From Isochrysis galbana (lineage: Eukaryota > Haptophyta > Isochrysidales > Isochrysidaceae), in the NCBI GenBank assembly GCA_018136815.1, contig CM030937.1, positions 2,841,820-2,905,819 on the forward strand: a stretch of DNA of 64,000 nt. Direction: 5' to 3'. The notes beneath the pieces are model-generated. The model was given only the letters and a program-made list of their open reading frames with translations. It searched no databases and was not told where the DNA came from. The translations under genes and the position numbers were made by a program. Below, piece after piece: positions 1-12,700 of this stretch (positions within the stretch are counted from its first letter, which is position 1; each line of letters begins with the position of its first letter).

Positions 1-154
1 TTCAGGTGTTGAGTGAGTTTTGCTTTGGTTGGCACGTTGAGTCCACCGTTGCCAACGAGGCGTCTCGTGTCTCGAAGCTTCGTACTCGCTCGACAAGGAC
101 ATTCTTCATCTCGTCTTCGTTCGTTCCTTTAATCGATACACAAGGAGATTGCAG

Positions 155-268
155 ATTGCCGATGGCGGCAAGGAAATTCACAATCTCCTGCTCGAGTCGA
201 ATCAAGTGCTCAAGGTGTCGAAGGGCGCGCCAGCGTGGCGCTCTTACGTCGAGTTCATCAACAACCTG
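155..268 (+). pseudogene. Duplicated dynein heavy chain exon fragment
   Basis: These 114 bases encode 38 residues matching the dynein heavy chain segment at about 3546-3659. By eye there are four base differences, one changing an amino acid (Thr to Ala) and three silent. The fragment is preceded by GATTGCAG, a plausible splice acceptor, and followed by GTCATC. Similarity stops sharply on both sides. It may be an exon of another dynein gene lying to the left, a duplicated fragment, or an assembly artefact. Confidence 0.7.
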
Positions 269-741
269 GTCATCTCTCAAGACTCCATTACCCTCTCTCT
301 CTCTCCCCATTGAGGCGTGTCCTCATGAATAGAGCCTGCGCCCTATTCCACATTCCGGCAATGGCAATGGGCAATGGTCTTATTTATGCTTACTTACGGT
401 CAAAATTAAAATTACATAAGCAGCAAACACTGGAATGCTTATTGAGTGCTTGGGTCTCTCACACTTTACACCCGATCCCTACATCCTCTCTGTGTGGCCT
501 GCGGTCTGTGGTCTGGTCTCAAAGGGGCAGGGCGGGCGGGCGGGCGGTCTCGGGCGGCGCGGTGGTGTGGGGGCGACCGGGCCATTTTTTTTTGCCCCTC
601 CCCCCCCCCCCCCCCCCCAGGTCGATGCCGTTGCAAGCCCGCTGCGACTTGCCCCCTCTCCCCCCCGCCGGCTCCTCCCCGCCCCCCCCATCCTCCCCCG
701 GGCCCCGCTGGCCCCCCGCTGGCGGCGTTGGCCCCTCGCCC
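269..741. other. Gene-free leader of the dynein gene
   Basis: No convincing coding sequence. It holds a CT-rich stretch and a C-tract with a following AG at about 598-620, which could be a polypyrimidine tract and acceptor for an upstream non-coding exon. The C/G-rich DNA at 640-740 leads directly into the first dynein codons. Confidence 0.4.
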
Positions 742-3700
742 ATGGAGCCACCCACCCACCCATGCTCGCTCTGGGTGGAGGAGCGGGTGATGGCAGTGCT
801 CAAGCAGAACAAGCCCGACAAATACCGCAAGATGGCCGCCGGAGAGGACACAGGCGCGCCGCTCCTCAAGTTCTTCAATGAGGAGGACTGTTCCGCAATT
901 TACTTTCAGGACGGCGCAAAGGACATGAGCTGCTACAGCTTCCCACCGGCGAGCAACAAGAAGAAGCTCTTCTGCATGCTCAAGCCGCGGCCGGCCAAGT
1001 ATACCAAGGCTGGGGAGATGGAGGGCATCATCATGTTCGACGTCTCGCCCAAGCTGCTCGAGTCGATGCACGCGACGATGGAGGGCGTCTTCCTACCTAT
1101 CATGTCCAACCCGAAGAACCAGCAGGCGCGTGGTGCCCCCCGAACCCCCGCTATCGCACGGGCCAGGGCGCTGGCATCGACCGTGGGAGCTCGCTGCCGG
1201 CCGCAATTATAGCCGGTGGCGCCAGGATGGGCTGCGAATGTGGAGTTGGTGGAAGCTCACGTGTGACCCCTTGCTGCGTGTAGGGTTGGAGCGAGGTGAT
1301 GGCTCGTGAGGTCCTGGAGAATTGCCACAAGACGATCTCGGCGTCATACGTGGCTCTTGGCCAGTCGATGGGACAGACGCTGCTGCCGCAGCCGCCCGCC
1401 AATATGCTGGTGCGCTGGACGCTGGAGTGCATCGCACATCCGGTGGCAGGCGCATCGAATCGGATTTTTAGCAAGCTTGTGCTACCGCAAGTGTGCTATT
1501 GATCCCTAGGGCACCCGCTGAACATCGCCGTGGATCTTTGAGTCAAATGAGTGAATCCCTGCACACACACCTCGCTGTAGGTTGCCGACCGTGCCTCCAA
1601 GGACAAAGATCGCGTGCACGTGCTTGAAACAGCGGTGGTCACGTGGACCAATCAGATCAAAGCAGTCCTGAAGACGGAGCCAGAGGGTGTTCTGAAGGCC
1701 GGCGACAACCCTGGGCCCATAAAGGGCGTCGAGTTTTGGGAGGAGAAGGCGAGTAATCTTGAACGCATCATACAGCAGCTCGAGGGCGCCAACATTCGCA
1801 AGGTGATGAAGGTACTGGAGATGACCAAGAGCCCTTATTTCACAGCATTCTCGTCGCTCGTCAACGAAGTTCGTGCGGCGCAGGCCGAGGCGACCGACAA
1901 CGTCAAGTTCCTTAAGCCCCTGGTGCCTTACTTCAAGGATTTGCGCGACCTTGATGACTTTGACGAGCTGCAGAAGCTCTTTCAGCCGATCATGCACTTG
2001 CTGCTCATGGTCTGGAAGCACTCCAAGTTCTACAACACCCCGCCATGCATGGCGGTCCTCATTTGCGAGATCTGCAACGACGTCATTGAGCAGTCGCGGA
2101 ACTACATCAACGCCGCGACGCTCTTCGACGACGAGCCGCCAGAGGCCATCGCACGCCTCGACAGGGCCATCCGCGTGTGCGCAGAGCTCAAGTCGATCTA
2201 CTACGAGTACAACATGAAGGCGTCGACAGAATGCCCCGAGAATCCATGGAAGTTCCAAAACACTGCATTGTTCGCTCGGCTCGATTCCTTCCTTGAGCGA
2301 TGCTACGACCTGCTTGATGTCATCAAGACGGTAACTCACTTCAACCGCCTCGAACGCGTCGATATTGGTGGCAACAAGGGCCACGAGCTTACCACTTACG
2401 TCGCCGATGTCTATCGCAGCTTCCTAGAGGAGCTCAACAAGTGGAAGACTTGCGGCTACGACGTCCTCGAGATCAGTGAGAACAAGTTTGTTGCCGACTA
2501 TTCCGCTTTCTCGCAGACCATCAAGCGGCTGGAACAGATCCTTGGCGGGATCCTCAACATGGGCTTCGACGACTGCTCCACCATCACCGCAGCCTTCAAG
2601 TTGATCGATTCTTTTGCTGAACTGCTTGAACGCGACTTCATCCAGAGTGACTTGGAATCCAAGCACGTCACCCTCATTAAGCAATATGGGAATGAGCTGA
2701 AGGAGGTCCAGGAGCTCTTCAACAGCAATAAGTCGCGTTCCAATGTTGGCAAGCACTTTGAACGTGACGGCCCGCCCCTTTATACTAACATGCCGCCGGT
2801 CTCAGGCGCGCTCGCCTGGGTTCAAGGCCTAATCTTCCGGATGGAGGCGCCGATGAAGTCCCTCCGAGTTGTCATGGACATCATGCACGACTCAGATGAA
2901 GCGAAGGATGTCTCGCGGATGCACGAGTCCATCTCGATGATGCTCAAGGAATTTGAAGCTGAGATGTTCGGTAAGTGGGCGGCCACCGTCGACGACACGC
3001 TCAACGAGAAGCTCACGCTGCCGCTCCTCACCAAGGACGATGAGACCGGCGAGATTGCTGTCAACTTTGATCCGCAGCTTATCAAACTGCTCAACGAGGT
3101 GAAGTACTTTGTCATCCAGCAGAAGAACGTGCCCGACGTCGCCAACGCGCTCTACCAAAAGGCCGAGCTCTTCCGCGTGCAGACGGGCAACCTCGAACTC
3201 ATGCGTGGCAACTACAACTGGATGCTGCAGAACATGCTGGAGGTAGAGAAGCCGTTGCTCAAGGCTCAGATGAAGAACATCGACAAGGTCCTAGAGCGTG
3301 GCCTCTCGCGGCTTCAATGGAAGTCGCCTGAGGCCGAGAAGACCGCCTTCGTCGATGAGGCGATGGCGCTGGTGGCTGACGCCCATGGCGTACTGGTAGC
3401 ACTGAAGAACAACATGAAAGGCGTGGAGACGGTGCTCAAGAAATGGTCGGACAATCCTCTACTCGTGCGCCGTGCGGCCAAGACATACATGCCCGATGTA
3501 TTCATGGAGGAGCACGCGCAGCAACTTGACGTGCGATACAAGGAGATTACCGATGGCGGCAAGGAAATTCACAATCTCCTGCTCGAGTCGAATCAAGTGC
3601 TTAAAGTGTCGAAGGGCGCGCCAGCGTGGCGCTCTTACGTCGAGTTCATCAACAATCTGTTCATAGACGGGGTCTCTGCCACCATCATCGCCTCCCTCAA

Positions 3701-6700
3701 GTTCGTGCTATCTCTCATTGACCCGGCGGCCATCGCTGCATCGGAGAATCCACCCCTACTCGAGGTCAAGCTCGAATTGCAGGACAACTCTCCGCTCGAG
3801 GTCAGTTTCTCGCCGCCGCTCGAGGCCGTCACCACAGGCAGGCGTCGCGATTCGGTCAAGACCGAGAGCAAGGGCGCCGAGACCAAATCCATCATGGGAT
3901 ACGTCATGCGCTGGATCTCCGACTTTTACAACATCGTCAAGTTGGTGAAGCGACTTGACCGATCGGAGGGTGACTTCATCAAAGAAATGGAGGATGACGA
4001 GACGGTGCGCTACTACGTCCACCGCATCATGTGTGAAGTCGAGAGTTCCGCTCAGGCGTGCAATGAGCTATGTGCGCCCTTCGTCGCCCACAAATCTCTT
4101 TGGCTCAAGGACATCAAGTCCTCTCTCCAGGCGTGGCTGGAGGAGTCGACGCTCCCACCTCCCCTGGAGGAAGGTGCAGAGCCTGCTGCAACGGAGAGAG
4201 AGGGGTCGCACAGACCGTCTGACTTCCCTAACTTGACTCTTTTCGACGAGCGTATCCTCCACTACAAGGCGATCGAGGAGAGCATTCGTGCGATGGCACC
4301 ACAATCTTTCCAAGGATGGCTCAAGGTGGACGCGCGGCCAGTGAAGAACGCGCTGGCCAAATGGGCCAGCAAGTGGAGCCTTGCACACACCGACCACCTC
4401 AAGAACTTCATCAGCGACCGCCTCACGAGTCTCGAGGATTTCTGCCGGGCGATCGACGCAGGCCTCGCCGAGACGCCAGAGGACCACGACGCAAAGGCTC
4501 TGATCGACGCGATGACACACGTGCGCAACGTGCGGATGAAGCAGGCGTCGTTCGACACGATGTTCGACCCGCTCAAGGCCACCATTGCTCTTCTGAAGAA
4601 GCACAACATCATGATGAGCGACACCGTTCTCGAAAAGCTTGAACAGGCGCCATTCAAGTGGGAGAACACGAAGAAGACTACTCTCAACGCGCGGGAAGTC
4701 CTCGGTCCCTTGCAATCTCTCCAGCAAGAGAAGGTCAAGGAGGAGGTGGAGGAGTTCAAAGAGAAGGTGGTCGGCTTTGCCGCCAAGTTCAAGTCCGAGG
4801 CACCCTTCCAGTATTCACTCGGCGCCGACGCCGCGTACAAGCTTCTAGACGAATGGAATCTCGCTCTTGACGGTATCGAGGCGGAGGCGGCGCGCCTCAC
4901 CTCCGAGATGGAGCTCTTCGAGGTTCAGGTAATCAACTTCCGCGACATTGCTGAGTGCCGAAAGAGCCTCAAGTTCCTGAAAATTGTCTGGGACCATGTG
5001 CAGCTCGTACAGGAGATATTCACCTCGTACAAGAATACGCTATGGTCTCGCGTGGACACGGACATGATGATCGACGAGACCAAGAAGCTCCAAAAGGAGA
5101 TCAAGGGTTTGCCTCGCCAGGCAATCAAGTGGGACGTCTATCGAGGCCTCACCACTGCCATGTCGGAGATGGCTATTGATCTACCGCTCGTGCAGGACCT
5201 GCGCGATGATGCCATGCGCGAACGCCACTGGCAGAAGCTGATGGCCACGTGCGGTAAGTCCTTCATTCTGGACGACAAGCTGCAGCTCGAGTCTCTTCTC
5301 TTGCTCGAGCTTCATAACTTCCAGGATGGCGTGTCCGAAGTCGTGGAGCAGGCGCGCGCCGAGATCAAACTCGAGGCGCAGCTCAAGAAGATCGCGCACA
5401 CGTGGTCGGGTCTCAACCTCGAATATGCGCCCTTCAAGAACACGGGAGTGCAAATCCTGCAGCAGCCCCCTGACGTTTACGAGGCGCTCGACGACAACGA
5501 GGTTGCTCTTCAGAACATGATGGGCAACCGGTTCATGGGCTTCTTCGAGGCCCAGATCACGGACTGGAAGGGGAAACTTGGCACCGTACGAGCTGTACTC
5601 GAGGTATGGCTCGAGGTTCAGCGCGCTTGGTGCTCGCTCGAGTCCATTTTCCTAGGCTCTGAAGATATCCGCGAGCAACTCCCCGAGGATGCGAAGCGCT
5701 TCGACCAAATCGACGCCGAGTTCCGCGAACAGATGAATGATGCCATCACGAACACCAACCCCATCGAGGTGTGCACTGCGCAGGGTCGCGAGGAGGCCTT
5801 CAACAAATGCCAGGGCAATTTGGAGCTCTGTCAAAAGTCTCTGTCCGACTACCTTGAGGTCAAAAAGAAGAAGTTTCCGCGCTTCTACTTCATCTCGGCC
5901 GTCGACCTTGTCGACATTCTCTCGAAGGGGCGCAACCCCCCTGCCGTGCAAGAGCACTTCTCCAAGTTCACCGATGCCACTGGTGGCATTACCTGGGAGA
6001 AAAACGAGGAGGGCAAAGAGACTGGCCTCGCCAAAGGTTGCATCTCCATCGACAAGGAGCTCTTTCCGTACCAAAATCCTTTCATGTGCGAGGGCCAAGT
6101 CGAGGACTGGCTAAACGGCCTCATGGATCATCAGCAAGATGCGCTCAAGTGGCGCCTGTTTGAAAGCGTCAACACCTACATTGAGCAGCCGCGCGAGAAA
6201 TGGGTGACGATGTACATCGCACAGCTCTGTATCACCACCTCCCAAATCTGGTGGACGACGGAAGTGAACACGGCCTTCGAGCGCCTCGAGCAGGGTAACG
6301 AGCAAGCGATGAAGGAGTACTATCAGCAGTGCATGCAAGGGCTGTCCATGTGGGCCGACATGGTCCTCGGCGACCTCAGCAAGGAGATGCGCGTGAAGGT
6401 GAAGACGCTCATCACTATCGACGTACATGGTCGCGACATTGTCAAAAAGCTTATCGATGACAAGGTTGACAATAATATGGCTTTCGCATGGCAGTGCCAG
6501 CTCAAGTACTCGTGGGACGAGGAGCGCAAGGACTGCTATATCGCCATTTGCGACGCTGAGTTCCGCTATTCATACGAATACGTTGGCAATCCGGGCCGTC
6601 TGGTTATTACTGCCCTCACGGATCGCTGCTATATCACTTTGACCCAGGCTCTTCGTCTCATCATGGGCGGCGCGCCAGCCGGCCCTGCGGGCACCGGCAA

Positions 6701-9700
6701 GACTGAGACGACGAAGGATCTTGGCCGTGGCCTCGCTATTTGGGTGATTGTCATGAACTGCTCCGACCAGATGAACGCCAAGGTCATGGCCAATATTTTC
6801 TCTGGACTTGCCCAAACAGGTGCCTGGGGCTGCTTCGACGAGTTCAATCGCATCGCCGTGGAGGTGTTGTCAGTCGTCGCCGGTCAGTACTCCGCGGTCT
6901 TGCAGGGTATTCGCGCTGGCAAGACACAGTTCCTATTCGAGGAGGAGACCATTAACCTCCAGACTACTGTCGGCGCCTTCATAACTATGAACCCCGGCTA
7001 TGCTGGGCGCACCGAGCTGCCTGAGAATCTTAAGGCCCTCTTCCGCCCGTGCGCAATGGTTGTTCCCGACTTCGAGAACATTGCTGAGATCAACCTGGCC
7101 GGCGAGGGATTCCAAGACTCAAAGAACCTAGCGCACAAATTTGTTGAGCTCTACTACATGTCTCGCGAGCTCCTCTCCAAGCAGCATCACTACGACTGGG
7201 GCCTTCGTGCGATGACTGGCGTCCTTCGCATTGCCGGCGGTATGAAGCGCGCCGAGCCTGACAAGTCCGAGGCGCAGATTCTCATGCGTGCACTCCGCGA
7301 CACGAACTTGCCCAAGTTCGTCGCGGCGGACTATGGCATCTTTGGTGGTCTCATCAACGACCTGTTCCCGCGCGTCGAGTGCCCCGCTGTGGTCGACGCG
7401 CAGCTCTCAAACGCCGTCAAGACAGTCATTCAAAACGGCGGGCGCCTCGTGGCGGAGGAGATCTTTGTTCGCAAGATTTGCAACCTATCCGAGATGATGG
7501 GCGTTCGCCATTGTGTGTTCGTTTTGGGCTGTGCAGGGTCCGGGAAATCGGAGCTCTGGAAGACTCTTGCCGAGGCACAAACGGAGCTTAAGGTGGGCGG
7601 TGGCGCGACGAAGTACGCATGCATCAATCCGAAGTCGGTGACGACCAACGACCTTTATGGCTACGTGCATCCAGTGACGAAGGAGCCGTATGACGGTATC
7701 ATCGCCAAGGCCATGCGCGAGCAGTCCAAATCGACGAATACCCATCCCAAGTGGATCATCTTGGATGGCGATATCGACGCCGAATGGATTGAGTCCATGA
7801 ACACTGTTATGGATGACAATAAGGTTCTTACTCTTGTGTCGAACGAACGGATTCCGCTCACCGCAGCGATGCGGATGATCTTTGAGATCTCGCACCTGCG
7901 CAACGCATCGCCCGCGACTGTGTCTCGAGCTGGTGTGATCTTCTTGAACGAGGATGACATCGGTTGGAAGCCCTTTGTACAGATGTGGGTTGAGGGAATG
8001 GGCGACCAAAAGACGCAGGCCATTCTCGAGCAGCTCTTCGAGCAGTTCGTTGCGCCCACTCTCGAGACTGCTCGCAAGGAAAAGTGGAAGCACGTCACTC
8101 CACTCATGGACTTTGCGATGGTGCAGGTTGTGTGCAAGATTCTCGAGGGGCTGCTCACGCCAGCCAATTGCCCGCCTGGTTCCGAGAAGGAGGTCTACGA
8201 AGCCTACTTCCAGTTCGCTGCCATTTGGGCCCTTGGGGGTGCATACGGCTCTGATAAGGGTGCCGACTTCCGCAAGACATTTGACAGCTTTTGGCGCAGC
8301 GAATTCTCGAAGACGTCGCTCAAGTTCCCCGAGGGCGGCTCCGTCTTCGACTACTTTATCGACCCCAACACTGGAAAGGGTGAGCCTAAGAAGTGTTTGC
8401 ATTGGAACGAGGTCATTCCCACCTACAAGCACGATCGCACCGCCCCTTACCAAACTCTTTTGGTGCCGACGATGGACACGACTCGCATCAAGTGGCTGTC
8501 TAATATGATGCTCAATTTGAAGAAGCCCGTCATGCTCGTCGGCAACTCCGGCTCCGCTAAGACGGTGCTGCTCGCGTCGATGCTCTCAGAGCTCGATGAT
8601 GATCACTGGGCTTCTTACAACATCTCGTTCAATTCCTTCACGGAAGCGGGCGACCTCCAATTCATGCTTGAGCAGCCCTTGGAGAAAAAGACTGGCTCAA
8701 TCTTTGGTCCGCCCGGCAACAAACGGCTTGTCTATTTCATCGACGACATCAACATGTCAACGCCCGACAAATATGGCACACAGCCACCCATCGCTCTCAT
8801 GCGGCAGCAGGTGGACTACGGCGGCTTTTACGACTTGAAAAAGCTGTCGATGAAGAAGCTCGAGAACGTCCAGTACGCCGCCACCATGAACCCTACCTCG
8901 GGTTCGTTTTTCATTATCGATCGTCTGCAGCGCCACTATGCGACGCTTGCTACCCCCTTCCCCGAGACGGATATTTTGCGTCATATCTATCTCAACATCA
9001 TGTCTGGTCACCTTGAGGTCGGCTTTGCGGCTGCGATGAAAGAGGCTCTGCCGAACATTGTCAACGCGGCCTGCGCCGTCCATGTCGCTGTCGCCGACAC
9101 TTTCCTGCCCACAGCGATCAAGTTCCACTACCAATGGAACTTGCGTGCTATGGCTGGTGTCTTTCAGGGTTTAATCAACATGAACTCGGCAACCTACAAA
9201 GAGCCCATGCTAATGGCGCGCCTGTGGATTCACGAGACCGTGCGTGTCTATGGCGACCGCATGACCACGCCCTCCGATGTTGAGAAGTTCCAGGAAATCA
9301 TCATTAGGAAGGCCAAGGAGCACCTGGGTGATCTTAACCAGGATGAGCTCCTTGCTGAGCCAAATTTGTTTGCATCTTTCGTCACGGAAAGCGATGCCAA
9401 GGTTTACCTCCCGCTGGACGACTGGGGCCACCTGAACAAGTTATTGGAGGCAAAGCTGATCGAGTACAACGACAATTTCGCCCAGATGAACCTCGTACTC
9501 TTCAATATGGCCATGGAGCATCTCTGCCGCATCTCGCGTGTGATCGATAACCCGCGCGGTAACGCGATGCTCGTTGGTGTCGGTGGCTCGGGCAAGCAGT
9601 CACTCACCCGTCTCGCAGCTTTCATTGGTGGATATGAGATGTTCCAAATGAAGCTGACAGCCACCTATGGTATGAACGACTTCAAAGAGGATCTCAAGAG

Positions 9701-12700
9701 CGTCTACACTAAGGTCGGCGCAAAGTCGATCCCGATGTGCTTCCTTTTCACTGACCAGCAAATCTTCAAGGAGAGGTGCTTGGTCTACTTCAACGACATC
9801 CTCGCTCAAGGATGCCCACCCGACCTCTTCACCGAGGAGGACAAGGACCCACTCATCAACGCCGTGCGCAACGAGGCGAAGGCCGCGGGTCTTTCGAACG
9901 ACACTCGAGACGCTCTATGGGGCTTTTTTGTCGACAAGATCCGGGCCAACCTGCACCTCGTGATTTGCATGTCGCCGGTTGGAGACGACTTCCGCAACCG
10001 TTGCCGAAAGTTCCCTGCGCTCACAAATTGCACGACCATTGATTGGTTTTTCTCGTGGCCAGAGCAGGCGCTCATTTCTGTCGCGCAGCGCTTCCTCGAG
10101 GAGGTTGACATGGCTAGCGACGAGCTGCGTTCGAGCGTTGCGACTCACATGGCTTTCGTCCACGAGTCCGTGGGAAAAGCCGCTGAGCTCTACAAGGCGC
10201 AGGAGCGTCGCAATGTCTATACGACACCGAAGTCATTCCTCGAGCTCATCGATCTCTACAAGCTGCAACTCGGCAAGAATCGAGACAGCGTCGAGCTACT
10301 CAAGCTTCGATTGCAAGATGGTCTCGTCAAGCTGCGCGATGCGCAAGCTCAGGTTGCCGATATGCAAGTTCAGCTCGAGGAGGAGTCGAAGTTCGTTGCG
10401 GCCAAGAAAGTCGAGACTGACGCGCTACTTGAGCAGGTAGGAAAGGAGTCAGTGATCGCCGACGAGCAGTCTGCACTCGCTGCCATCGAGGAAGAGAAGG
10501 TGACTAAAGTGCAGGTCGAGGTGTCCGAGTTCCAGGCTCAATGCTTCAAGGACCTTGCTGCTGCCGAACCTGCCATCAAGAAGGCGGAGGCTGCGCTTGA
10601 TGGTTTAGACAAGAAGGCGCTCACTGAGCTCAAGTCGCTTGCATCGCCTCCGCCGGCCGTCCTCAACGTGACTGCCGCCGTGCAGTACATGACCGCGCCG
10701 AAAGGTGCCAATCTCAAGAAGCTCGACGTCTCGTGGGCCGGCGCCAAGAAGATGATGGGTTCAGTCGATCAATTCCTCCAGATGCTACAGGAGTTCGACA
10801 AGGACGGTTTCCTGCTCGAAAACAAGGAGTACGTCCGTAAGTACACTGGTCCGCCTGACAACCCCAACCCTGAGTTCAACGCCGCATTCATGGCTTCCAA
10901 GTCCGGCGCCGCAGCAGGTCTTTGCGATTGGATTGTCAACATCTGCATCTATCACGACATCTACTTGGATGTCGAACCCAAGCGGCAGAAGTTGGCGGAG
11001 GCTGAGGGCACGCTTGCTGAAGCGAACAAGAAGCTGGCGGCGGTGCGCGCTCATGTTCAGGCCCTTGAGGACCGCAAGGCAGAGCTTCAGGCACAGCTTG
11101 AGGAATCAGTCGCCGCAAAGAACGAGCTCGAGGCGAAGGCCGACGCGACTGCTAGGCGTGCCAACTTGGCCCAGCGTCTCGTCAATGGTTTATACGACGA
11201 GGGTGTCCGCTGGGATGCCAACGTTGCCACCCTTGACGACAAGCTGCGGCTCCTTGTTGGTGACGTCCTCGTCTCCTCTTCTTTCATCGCATACATCGCA
11301 CCCTTTAATTCTCAATTCCGCACCGACCTCGTCACTGAGAAATGGATCCCCGATGCTCTGGGCCGCAACATTCCCATCACGGAGGGCTTCGAGCCAATGC
11401 ACTTGCTCTCCGACGCATCAGGCATCGCGGAGTGGCGCACACAAGGTCTTCCGGCCGATCCGCTCTCCTCTGAGAACGCCGCCATCATCACAAAGTGTTC
11501 TCGCTTCCCGCTCATTATCGATCCTCAGCTGCAGGCCATCAATTGGATCGTCGGGCGCGAGGAACCGAACGGCCTCGTTCGTCTATCTCTTGGCCAAAAG
11601 AACTACCTCGACAAGGTCATCCGTGCCCTTGAAGATGGCTTGCCGATGGTGATCGAGAACATGGGAGAGGGCATTGACGCGGTGCTCGACAACATGATCG
11701 CACGCGCCTTCTCAAAGAAGGGCTCCAAACTCCAGGTGAAGCTTGGCGACCGCGACACGGACATCATGGTCACCAAAACGGAGGATGGCCAAAACACGTC
11801 GGATCCTGCATTCCGCTTATACATGCAGACCAAGCTGCCCAATCCGCACTACATTCCCGAGATTCAAGCTCAGACCACCATCGTCAACTTTACTGTCACC
11901 GAGAAAGGCTTGGAGGACCAGTTGTTGGCGGTTGTCGTCGGCAAGGAGCGTCCCGACTTGCTCCAAGAACAGTCGGACCTCGTCCGGCAAAACAACGAGT
12001 TCGTCATCAAGCTGAAAGAGCTTGAGGACAACCTGCTCTATCTGCTTGCCACTGCGGAGGGCGACATCCTGTCGAACGAGGAGCTTATTGTCTCCCTCGA
12101 GACGACCAAGGCAACTGTCAAGGACATCAACGCAAAGGTCGAGGCTGCCAAAATCACCGAGGTCACCGTGGCAAAGGCATTTGAGTCGTATCGCCCCAAC
12201 GGCAACCGCGGCTCGCTGATGTACTTCATCATGAACCAGCTTTGCGTGATTGACCACATGTATCAATTCTCCCTCGCCGCATTCAACTTCATCTTCAACA
12301 AGGCGCTTGACAAGGCCGATCCGGCCGAGACGATCGAGGAGCGCGTGGCGAGCTTGCAGAGCTCCATCACGTACACTCTCTTTGGATTCGTCACTCGTGG
12401 CCTCTTTGAGCGCCACCGTCTCATCTTCTCTACGCAGCTCGCGATAAAGGTTTTGCAGGGACGTCTAAATGATAAGGGAGAGCCAGAGCTTAAGTCGAAT
12501 GAGCTAATGATGTTGGTCCGCAACCCACGCGACAACTCGAAGGAGAACCCGCTGCAGTCGTGGCTGCCGGACGCTGCCTGGGGCTCCGTTCAAGCACTTT
12601 CGACCATGGAAGAGTTTTCCTCGCTCCCGGCTGACGTCGAGGGCTCGTGGAAACGGTGGAAGGAGTGGTGCGAATTCGAACAGCCCGAGGCCAATCCTTT

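Noticed and set aside
235..741. N-terminal part of the long frame before the dynein start, considered as dynein coding
   Set aside because: Composition is low-complexity Pro/Ser/Arg and bears no resemblance to dynein until just after the ATG at 742.
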